The notes under the pieces: generated by a model
What the model saw: the letters and a program-made list of their open reading frames with translations, nothing else
Database searches by the model: none
What the model was told of the DNA's origin: nothing
NCBI GenBank assembly: GCA_024762735.1
Contig: JANTGU010000005.1
Location: 1-25,087 of the forward strand
Source of the DNA: Bacteroidales bacterium
Lineage (GTDB): Bacteria > Bacteroidota > Bacteroidia > Bacteroidales > F082
DNA: 25,087 nt
Direction: 5' to 3'
Position numbers and translations under genes: made by a program
Shown: in pieces, positions 8,404-14,806 of the stretch
Layout of the letters: each line of letters begins with the position of its first letter
Position numbering within the stretch: position 1 is the stretch's first letter

Positions 8404-8501
8404 GGGCGGTAGAATTAAGAATAGAGAATAGAGAATGTAGATTTAATAATACTTCTAAAATCTTAAATCGGTGTTCATTATTCGATATTCAGTTGTTAAA
8501 C

Positions 8502-8538
8502 AAAAAAAAGAAGTCCTCCCGACAAGCAGAAGGACTTC
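8502..8538 (-). terminator. Rho-independent terminator of the rpsF-rpsR-rplI operon
   Basis: On the minus strand a perfect 8-bp stem, GAAGTCCT / AGGACTTC, with a 13-nt loop is followed directly by eight T residues. It begins about 30 nt after the rplI stop codon. Confidence 0.9.
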
Positions 8539-8567
8539 AAATATAAATAAAATACTAAACCGGTAAA

Positions 8568-9017
8568 TTATTCGGCAACAACATCTAAGTTAATATCCAC
8601 AACAATGTCTTTGTGAAGTTTAACTTTGGCGGTGTATTGACCCACCTCTTTGATGTGTTCTTCGTCGATGATAATTTTTTTACGGTCGATTTCAACTTTT
8701 TTAGCTTCCTGAATAGCGTTAGCAATCATGATGGTATTAACCGATCCAAAGATTTTGCCTGATGTGCCTGCTTTAACGCCCACTTTCAGTTCCAAACCTT
8801 CCAGTACCTGAGCCATCGATTCAGCTTCTTTTCTGATTTTTTCCTCTTTATAAGCCTGCTGCTTTTTGGTTTCAGCAAGCATTTTTTTATTCGACGGGGT
8901 AGCAATAATTGCCATTCCTTTAGGAATAAGGTAATTTCTGGCGTAGCCGTCTTTAACGTTTACCAGGTCATTTTTATAGCCCAGTCCTGTTATCTCTTGT
9001 TTAAGAATTATTTCCAT
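8568..9017 (-). CDS. rplI: Ribosomal protein bL9
   Basis: This 149-residue protein of the large ribosomal subunit is full length. The N-terminal domain opens with MEIILKQEITGLGYKNDLVNVKDGYARNYLIPKG-type sequence, the bL9 signature with its glycine and lysine pattern. The long connecting helix follows at about 42-75, and the C-terminal domain ends in VVDINLDVVAE. It is the last gene of the S6-S18-L9 operon, starting 14 nt after the rpsR stop, and is followed by a strong terminator. Confidence 0.97.
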   Translation of the reverse strand: MEIILKQEITGLGYKNDLVNVKDGYARNYLIPKGMAIIATPSNKKMLAETKKQQAYKEEKIRKEAESMAQVLEGLELKVGVKAGTSGKIFGSVNTIMIANAIQEAKKVEIDRKKIIIDEEHIKEVGQYTAKVKLHKDIVVDINLDVVAE

Positions 9018-9031
9018 CTTTCAGTCCCTCC

Positions 9032-9301
9032 TTATTTAAGTAAATCCGCAACGTATGGTAACAAGGCAATGTGCCGGGCTCTTTTAACAGCCTGCGAAAC
9101 CTTTTTTTGGTACTTGGTTGAAGTACCGGTAATACGGCGAGGTAATAATTTACCCTGCTCGTTAATAAATTTCATAAGAAACTGTTCATCTTTGTAATCG
9201 ATGTACTTGATGCCGTTCTTTTTAAAACGACAATATTTTTTCTTTTTGGTATCTACTGCAATGGGAGTTAGATATTTGATATCTGAATTTGGTTGTGCCA
9301 T
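9032..9301 (-). CDS. rpsR: Ribosomal protein bS18
   Basis: This 89-residue small-subunit protein binds 16S rRNA next to S6. The core, from KKKKYCRFKKNGIKYIDYKD to the ITGTSTKYQKKVSQAVKRARHIALLPY segment, is diagnostic. It retains a single cysteine (C23) rather than the four of zinc-binding forms. It starts 26 nt after the rpsF stop and 14 nt before rplI, in the usual operon. Confidence 0.97.
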   Translation of the reverse strand: MAQPNSDIKYLTPIAVDTKKKKYCRFKKNGIKYIDYKDEQFLMKFINEQGKLLPRRITGTSTKYQKKVSQAVKRARHIALLPYVADLLK

Positions 9302-9327
9302 TTTTTTAAATTTTCTGAGTTAATAAA

Positions 9328-9684
9328 TTAAGCGTTAGCATTTTCTTTTTTGCCCTCTTTGGCTATTCTGCGTTTTTTCTCGTTGTATGCAACAGCATGT
9401 TTGTCGAGTTTTACAGTCAGAAAACGGATGACACGTTCATCACGTTTGAATTGTACTTCCAAAGGAGCCACAATGGTACCCTCGGCTTTGTACTCTACGA
9501 GGTGATAAAATCCGGTTGATTTTTTCTGGATTGGATAGGCTAACTTGCGCAATCCCCAGTTTTCGCGATGAACAATTTCGCCACCATTTTTGGTGATGAA
9601 ATCTTCATACTTTTTTACCGCTTCCTTCATCTGTTCTTCAGACAAAACGGGAGTTAAAATGAAAACGGTTTCGTACTGATTCAT
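9328..9684 (-). CDS. rpsF: Ribosomal protein bS6
   Basis: The 118-residue small-subunit protein forms a heterodimer with S18. The sequence opens MNQYETVFILTPVLSEEQ, the standard bS6 N-terminus, and contains the ENWGLRKLAYPIQKKSTGFYHLVEYKA core. The open frame extends 54 codons further upstream to 9846, but I place the start at 9684. Family members begin at this methionine, the upstream part has no S6 similarity, and the promoter at 9741-9770 lies inside the extension, so a transcript from it would lack the upstream ATG. Confidence 0.96.
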   Translation of the reverse strand: MNQYETVFILTPVLSEEQMKEAVKKYEDFITKNGGEIVHRENWGLRKLAYPIQKKSTGFYHLVEYKAEGTIVAPLEVQFKRDERVIRFLTVKLDKHAVAYNEKKRRIAKEGKKENANA

Positions 9685-9724
9685 AAAATTACTTTTTGTT
9701 AAGTTAAATACTTGATTTTTAATG

Positions 9725-9736
9725 CCCAAAATTGGG
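9725..9736. promoter_or_regulatory. Perfect palindrome in the rpsF leader
   Basis: CCCAAAATTGGG is a 12-nt perfect palindrome just downstream of the rpsF -7 box, at or near the transcription start. It could form a small 5' hairpin or be an operator. It does not obviously match the S6:S18 autoregulatory leader motif known in other phyla. Confidence 0.3.
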
Positions 9737-9740
9737 AGTG

Positions 9741-9770
9741 CAAAAGTATAAAAAGTTTTTAAACCAGCAA
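9741..9770 (-). promoter_or_regulatory. rpsF: Promoter of the rpsF-rpsR-rplI operon
   Basis: The minus strand reads TTG, exactly 19 nt, TACTTTTG, a textbook Bacteroidota -33/-7 promoter. Initiation is expected near 9734, giving a leader of about 50 nt before the rpsF ATG at 9684. Confidence 0.8.
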
Positions 9771-9792
9771 GTGTTGATTCATAATTTTTTTG

Positions 9793-9950
9793 CTTAGGGC
9801 GGATCGCGGGCTTTTCGCTATACTCCTCGGTGCAAAACCTTTTCAACCAGGGGCTTCCCGGTGGCTCCCGTTGGTCGCCCCTTACAGCCCGGTTTCAATA
9901 GGTTTTGCCCCTGCGGGGTGCCGCTGCAATCCCTACCGCGGCTACCTCTT
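9793..9950 (-). repeat. Dispersed intergenic repeat, family D, copy 1
   Basis: Read on the minus strand, this block shares its two end segments with 14605-14763. One is CCGCGGTAGGGATTGCAGCGG (here) versus CCGTGGCAGGGATGGCAGTGG. The other is TATAGCG..AGCCCG..CCGCCC versus TATAACG..AGCCCG..CCGCCC. The middle differs. The element ends about 25 nt upstream of the rpsF -33 element. Open frames across it have no protein similarity that I recognise. Confidence 0.6.
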
Positions 9951-10000
9951 TCAAAGGTTGTTTATTCTTTTAATATCTAGCTATTTACTTCTCGCAACCC

Positions 10001-10057
10001 AACCCAACCTAACAGGTCTCGAAAGGCTTGTGCACCGGCGACCTGTTAGGTTGGGTT
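10001..10057. repeat. Perfect 18-bp inverted repeat
   Basis: Arms AACCCAACCTAACAGGTC (10001-10018) and its exact reverse complement (10040-10057) flank a 21-nt spacer. A third partial arm, CCTGTTAGGTAGGGTTT, follows at 10062-10078. It lies between divergent genes, so it is unlikely to be a simple terminator. It looks like another dispersed palindromic element. Confidence 0.7.
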
Positions 10058-10185
10058 TTAGCCTGTTAGGTAGGGTTTAAATCTTCCTCACTTCAATATG
10101 TTTTGGAATAGCAAAACAAAGTATCTTTGGGGCTTTAAAAATCACACCATGAAACATTCATGAGGGCTTATCGTCAAAAGGGGAC

Positions 10186-10400
10186 GACCCTGTAAGGGTC
10201 GAATCTTATTAGCCATCCCCCGATAACTATAGGGGCGATAGCTATCGGGATTAACCCCGGGTAAAAAGAAAAATGGAACCCGTTTTGGCGCCTGCCCGAC
10301 TGACTGTCGTTCGGGCGGGGGGTTTTTACCCCCTGCCTTAAGCTCGGCCCCTGAGCTTGCCGAAGGGTGCTGTAGGATGCTTAAAGGGAAGCAAAAATTG
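10186..10400 (+). repeat. REP-like modular repeat, family A, copy 1a (interrupted)
   Basis: Starts with the palindrome GACCCTGTAAGGGTC (10186-10200), continues with the A-rich AAAGAAAAAT...CCCGTTTTGGCG block and the TGCCCGACTGACTGTCGTTCGGGC palindrome, and ends in GCAAAAATTG. The central CCCGGGG...CCCCGGG palindrome of other copies is broken by a second palindromic insert containing GATAGCTATCGGG. A family B segment (CTGAGCTTGCCGAAGG) lies at about 10338-10382. Confidence 0.65.
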
Positions 10401-10529
10401 CCCGCCCGAACGCCCGCCTGGCCACATTCGGGCAGGTACCGTCTGGTACGCCCGCCCGACTGAACGTCGTTCGGGCAGGCCAACCCGACAAGGTCATTCT
10501 GGCGGGGGTGGGCAGGGGCATGATTATCT
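10401..10529. repeat. GC-rich linker between family A copies with CCCGCCCGA palindromes
   Basis: This stretch contains further inverted segments such as CCCGCCCGAACG and CGCCCGCCCGACTGAACGTCGTTCGGGC, related to the CCCGACTGACCGTCGTTCGGG module of family A. It looks like rearranged A-family material. I see no gene in it; the GC-rich open frames that cross it on both strands follow the repeats. Confidence 0.45.
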
Positions 10530-10650
10530 GACCCTGAAAGGGTCGAATCTTAATAGCCCGGGGTGAAACCCCGGGTATAAAGAAAAATCGAACCTGTTTT
10601 GGCGAAATTTTTGCTTTCAAAAGCAAAAATTGTGACAAAACACAAAAGAA
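10530..10650 (+). repeat. REP-like modular repeat, family A, copy 1b (compact form)
   Basis: This is the cleanest copy. It has GACCCTGAAAGGGTC (10530-10544), CCCGGGGTGAAACCCCGGG (10557-10575), the TATAAAGAAAAATCGAACC block, then TTTTGGCG and a perfect 12-bp hairpin AATTTTTGCTTT-CA-AAAGCAAAAATT (10606-10631), followed by GTGACAAAACACAAAAGAA. The element ends 22 nt before the start codon of the large peptidase gene. Confidence 0.7.
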
Positions 10651-10672
10651 TAAAATACAAAATCATAAATAC

Positions 10673-13600
10673 ATGAAAAAATACATTGCACTATTTATTT
10701 TATTGGCTTTGGTGGGGGTAACCCAGGCACAAAACGGCCTCGTGTTTCATCACACCCTAAAGCTCAATATCAAACCTGAAACCTCGATGCTCACGGTGAG
10801 CGATGTTGTTTCAACCAATCATCCCGGCGACTTTATTTTTAGCATCAATGCCGATTTATCGCCGGTTACCTTTTCGAAAGAGGTAAAAGTTACCAAAGTG
10901 GATCAGCATATTCCTGCCACCGGTGTGGGCATGGACAGGGATGAAAACAGCGGTGACTTAAAAATTGATCAGTACAAAGTCCATTTTAAAGGAAAGAAAA
11001 ATAGTTTCAGGGTAACTTATTCCGGGAAAATTGCGTCTGTCATCGAGCAGAGTGCTGAAAATTACCAGCGGGGGTTTAGCGAATCACCGGGTATCATCAG
11101 CAGCAAAGGAGTCTATTTGGCAGGCTCTACCTATTGGGTGCTCACAGCGGAGAATAGTCTGATGACTTTCGAGCTGACTACCACGCTTCCTTTCGATTGG
11201 AAATCTGTATCACAAGGAAAACGTACCTTTGATGCTAAAGAAAAAACAGGACATGTCGACAAGTGGGTTTGTGATAAACCGCAGGAAGAGGTGTTTTTAA
11301 TTGCTGCTGAATTTACCGAGTACAGCTACACCATGAACTCCGGTGTAGAGGCCATGGCTTTTTTACGCACACCCGACGAGGGTTTGGCCAATAAATATCT
11401 TGAAGTAACGGAGCAGTACATGGAGATGGATAACGTGATGATAGCCCCCTATCCTTACTCTAAATTTGCGCTGGTTGAAAACTTTTGGGAAACAGGTTAT
11501 GGCATGCCCTCCTTTACCTTGCTGGGCGAAAAAATCATCCGTTTCCCGTTTATTCTGCACTCGTCGTATCCGCATGAGCTGCTGCACAACTGGTGGGGTA
11601 ATAGTGCTTATGTTGATTTTTCGCAAGGCAACTGGTGCGAAGGCATTACAGCCTACATGGCCGACCATCTTATCAAGGAGCAGCGCGGACAGGGCGAAAG
11701 CTATCGCCGCTCTACCGTACAAAAGTTTACCAACTTTGTAACGCCTGAAAATGATTTCCCACTTTCCAAATTTGCTTCGCGTTACGATGGCCCCAGCGAA
11801 GCCATTGGTTATGGAAAGGCATTGATGATGTGGCACATGTTGCGTCGTAAACTGGGGGATGATCTCTTTTTAAAAGGGTGGCAGAACTTTTACCAAAGAC
11901 ATAAATTTACCAAAGCATCTTATAACGATATTCGTCTTTCGATGGAAGCTGTTTCGGGCATCGATTTACAACCATTCTTCAGTCAGTGGGTATTGCGAAC
12001 CGGCGCCCCCGAGCTGGTTATTAAATCACTGAAAACAGATACTTACAATAGTCAATTCCGTGTTTTCCTTACCCTGGAGCAAATTCAGCCCGATGAGGCT
12101 TTTTCCATCGATGTGCCTGTCGCCATCGCTACCGAAAAAGGTGTTCAGGATTTCACCGTTCAAATGACCGACAAAGAGCAGGATTATCAACTGGTGTTGA
12201 ATGAAAAACCGCTCAAACTGGCCGTGGATCCGCAATACGATGTTTTCAGGAAACTTGACCCCAACGAGGTGCCCCCGGCCTTATCGAAAATATGGGCATC
12301 CAAAGACAATCTGGTGGTAATACCTGCCACTGCATCGGCAAGTCAAAAACAGCTTTATGCTGATTTTGCCAACGAGTGGAAAAAGGCCGATGCCCAAGCC
12401 CATTTTACTATTGTTACCGATGACGAGTTAACCAGTATCCCCACGGATAAAACCTTGTGGGTTATTGGTTTTGAAAACAAGTTTGCCGATTCGGTGAACA
12501 ACGGACTAAATATTTATCATTCTGAAATTACCGCTGATTCGGTGGTGTTTCAAAAAAAGCAACTGCCCAAAAGCGACAACAGTTTTGTGGCTACGCTTTT
12601 CAACCCCTATAATGTGAACCGTAGCATGGTGTTTATCCAGCCAGGGAAAGCTGAGGCTGTTGCAGGATTAATCCGCAAGCTTCCTCACTATGGAAAATAC
12701 AGCTACCTCGCCTTCGAGGGTGACGAACCCACCAACATTGCCAAAGGACAATGGCCTGTTACCAACTCCCCTTTGGTAAAGGTGCTTGATGCTGATGCGC
12801 AAAACATTTCTATGATTAAAGAGCGCAAAGCACTGGCCTACGAAAAACCTCTTTTTTCAGAAAAGCGGATGATGGAAACCATTCAATATTTGTCTTCGGA
12901 TAAGTTGATGGGGCGAGGGCTGGGAACGCCGTACCTGGATAGTGCCGCACAGTATATTGCCGACAAGTTTAAAGCCTACGGATTACAACCCATGGGCGAC
13001 AGCTATTTTCAGACTTTTAAACATAACTTTCCCAACAAGCCGGGTCCACAGGATTTGACTTTGAAAAATGTTATTGCCGTCATTCCTGGCACCGACCCCA
13101 ATTTAAAAGAGTCCCCGGTAGTTGTTTCGGCCCATTACGACCATCTTGGTTTGGGTTGGCCTGACGTGCATGCCGGCGATGAAGGTAAAATACATCATGG
13201 TGCCGACGACAATGCCAGCGGGATTTCGATTTTGCTGGAGCTGGCCAAAAACATGTCGAAACTAAAACCTAAACGAACCATTGTTTTTGCTGCTTTCACG
13301 GGTGAGGAGGCAGGGTTGATAGGCTCGCGTTATTTTGTGGAACATGCAAAAGACTATTTCAAGGGCGTGCCTTTTGCCGATGTAAACATCGATACCGACG
13401 GCTCGTTGTTTGATAAAAAGCTGCTGGTGCTCAATGCCAACACTGCCCGTGAATGGAAATTTATTTTCATGGGCACCGACTATACCACGGGGGTAAAAAG
13501 TGAGGTGGTACAGCAACAGTTGGATGCCAGCGACCAGGTGGCCTTTATCGAGCAGGGAATCCCAGGCGTGCAGCTTTTTACTGGCGCTACCGAAAACTAT

Positions 13601-14038
13601 CATCGACCCACCGATACCTGGGAAAAGATTGATGGTAAAGGGTTGGTGAAAGTAGCTACCGTGGCGAAAGAGGTGTTGGAATACCTGGCCGACCGCGAAG
13701 ACCCCATGCCCTTTACCGGCAAGGCAAGCACCAGGGCGACAACCGAAGTACAGAAGCCGGCACCAAAAAAGAACCGTCGTGTTTCGACGGGTTCGGTACC
13801 TGATTTTGCTTACACGGGAAACGGTGTTAAAATTGGTGCCGTTATCGAAAATTCGCCTGGCGCCAAAGCGGGATTGCAAAAAGACGACATCATCATCGGT
13901 GTTAACGATGACAAGGTAACTGATTTAAGGAATTATACGGTCATTCTCAAAAAGCATCAGCCGGGCGACAAGGTTAAGATGAAGATTTTGCGTGGCGGAA
14001 AAGAGCAGGTAATTGAACTTGTGCTGGGAGAAAGGTAG
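10673..14038 (+). CDS. Secreted multidomain metallopeptidase: M1-like + M28 + PDZ
   Basis: This 1121-residue exported protein has a signal peptide (MKKYIALFILLALVGVTQAQ, cleavage near residue 20). The N-terminal half is an M1-like gluzincin with H301-E-L-L-H305 and a third ligand at E323; a tyrosine in EAIGYGKAL (Y380) fits the M1 catalytic tyrosine. The usual GxMEN motif is replaced by GYGMPS (276-281). A linker domain of unclear type spans about 540-715. A complete M28 aminopeptidase domain follows (about 730-1010) with ligands H821 (SAHYDHLG), D845/D846 (GADDNASG), E878/E879 (GEEAG), D907 (NIDTDG) and H977. A PDZ domain closes the protein (about 1045-1118). No type IX sorting domain is visible. 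It probably degrades peptides in the periplasm or outside. Both catalytic sites look intact. Confidence 0.88.
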   Translation: MKKYIALFILLALVGVTQAQNGLVFHHTLKLNIKPETSMLTVSDVVSTNHPGDFIFSINADLSPVTFSKEVKVTKVDQHIPATGVGMDRDENSGDLKIDQYKVHFKGKKNSFRVTYSGKIASVIEQSAENYQRGFSESPGIISSKGVYLAGSTYWVLTAENSLMTFELTTTLPFDWKSVSQGKRTFDAKEKTGHVDKWVCDKPQEEVFLIAAEFTEYSYTMNSGVEAMAFLRTPDEGLANKYLEVTEQYMEMDNVMIAPYPYSKFALVENFWETGYGMPSFTLLGEKIIRFPFILHSSYPHELLHNWWGNSAYVDFSQGNWCEGITAYMADHLIKEQRGQGESYRRSTVQKFTNFVTPENDFPLSKFASRYDGPSEAIGYGKALMMWHMLRRKLGDDLFLKGWQNFYQRHKFTKASYNDIRLSMEAVSGIDLQPFFSQWVLRTGAPELVIKSLKTDTYNSQFRVFLTLEQIQPDEAFSIDVPVAIATEKGVQDFTVQMTDKEQDYQLVLNEKPLKLAVDPQYDVFRKLDPNEVPPALSKIWASKDNLVVIPATASASQKQLYADFANEWKKADAQAHFTIVTDDELTSIPTDKTLWVIGFENKFADSVNNGLNIYHSEITADSVVFQKKQLPKSDNSFVATLFNPYNVNRSMVFIQPGKAEAVAGLIRKLPHYGKYSYLAFEGDEPTNIAKGQWPVTNSPLVKVLDADAQNISMIKERKALAYEKPLFSEKRMMETIQYLSSDKLMGRGLGTPYLDSAAQYIADKFKAYGLQPMGDSYFQTFKHNFPNKPGPQDLTLKNVIAVIPGTDPNLKESPVVVSAHYDHLGLGWPDVHAGDEGKIHHGADDNASGISILLELAKNMSKLKPKRTIVFAAFTGEEAGLIGSRYFVEHAKDYFKGVPFADVNIDTDGSLFDKKLLVLNANTAREWKFIFMGTDYTTGVKSEVVQQQLDASDQVAFIEQGIPGVQLFTGATENYHRPTDTWEKIDGKGLVKVATVAKEVLEYLADREDPMPFTGKASTRATTEVQKPAPKKNRRVSTGSVPDFAYTGNGVKIGAVIENSPGAKAGLQKDDIIIGVNDDKVTDLRNYTVILKKHQPGDKVKMKILRGGKEQVIELVLGER

Positions 14039-14126
14039 CGGTATTGAAATTACTATTTCGAAGGCTTTTGCTATGAATTGTGAAATATCCCTGACTGTCT
14101 AAAGACAAACAGAGGGATGATTCTCC

Positions 14127-14345
14127 GACCCTGAAGGGGTCGAATATTAATAGCCCGGGGTGCAACCCCGGGTATAAAGAAAAATCAAACCTGTTTTGGC
14201 GCCTGCCCGACTGACCGTCGTTCGGGCGGGGAATTTTTGCCCCCTCACCTGAGCTTGGCTCCTGAGCTTTGGTTGCTGAGCTTGTCGAAGCAGTCGAAGG
14301 GTGTCGAAGGGGAGGAAGCAAAAATTGTGACAAAACATGAAAGAA
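14127..14345 (+). repeat. REP-like modular repeat, family A, copy 2 (with family B inserted)
   Basis: Contains GACCCTGAAGGGGTC (14127-14141), CCCGGGGTGCAACCCCGGG (14154-14172), TATAAAGAAAAATCAAACC, TTTTGGCG, the GCCCGACTGACCGTCGTTCGGGC palindrome, and the terminal GAATTTTTGC...GCAAAAATTGTGACAAAACA arms. Between those arms lies a family B segment (about 14241-14312) that is absent from copy 1b. Confidence 0.7.
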
Positions 14346-14440
14346 TGGAGTATAAAATATTTATCAGGTGAAAAATAAATAGCTAAAACCAGATGTGTAT
14401 ATAAATATTCAAACCAATTTGTGAATGAATGTAGGTTGAG

Positions 14441-14512
14441 CTGTTACACTGAACTCGGCCCCTGAGCTCGTCGAAGGGAGCCGAAAGATGCCAAAGGCTG
14501 CCGAAGATTGAT
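14441..14512 (+). repeat. Dispersed repeat, family B
   Basis: Contains GTTACACTGA, CGGCCCCTGAGCTCGTCGAAGG and imperfect GCCGAAG repeats, related to the TGAGCTTGTCGAAG units at 14241-14312 and 19973-20077. I see no gene in this part of the 768-nt gap between the two peptidase genes. Confidence 0.55.
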
Positions 14513-14604
14513 ACATTCATCTTCACCCATTTCAACAACCCGGCATCCTACCCCAAAATAACACGCATTTTTTTGATATCACATCCTGAAACTTTCAATG
14601 CACG

Positions 14605-14763
14605 CGGTAACCCGTGGCAGGGATGGCAGTGGCAGCCCACGGCAACCAAGGCTGATGTGGAGTAGCGGGGGCGGAGCGACTTTAGGAGCTACCACCATCG
14701 CGTTACGAAACACAGCCTTGGGTGCTGTGGCTATAACGGACAGCCCGGTTGCCGCCCAAGGCC
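14605..14763 (+). repeat. Dispersed intergenic repeat, family D, copy 2
   Basis: Opens with CCCGTGGCAGGGATGGCAGT and ends with TATAACGGACAGCCCG..CCGCCCAAGG, matching the ends of 9793-9950 read on the other strand. It ends 13 nt before the -7 box of the M3 peptidase gene. Open frames on both strands here are repeat-derived. Confidence 0.6.
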
Positions 14764-14776
14764 ATGAAATATTCAA

Positions 14777-14784
14777 TATCTTTG
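14777..14784 (+). promoter_or_regulatory. Candidate -7 element of the M3 peptidase gene
   Basis: TATCTTTG is a perfect TAnnTTTG match 22 nt before the ATG at 14807. The nearest TTG upstream is 25 nt away, longer than usual, and lies inside family D copy 2. A leader of only about 15 nt is implied. Confidence 0.5.
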
Positions 14785-14806
14785 CCCTCCTAACTTTAAA
14801 AATACA

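Noticed and set aside
9685..9846. 54-residue N-terminal extension of ribosomal protein S6
   Set aside because: S6 proteins begin at the methionine encoded at 9684, and the operon promoter at 9741-9770 lies within the extension.
10142..10638. Several overlapping open frames of 69-113 codons on both strands
   Set aside because: They follow GC-rich palindromic repeats, show no domain, and similar frames reappear wherever family A occurs (14147-14338, 22275-22535).
10186..10650. CRISPR array
   Set aside because: The repeated units are long, irregular palindromes with no evenly spaced unique spacers, and no cas genes are nearby.
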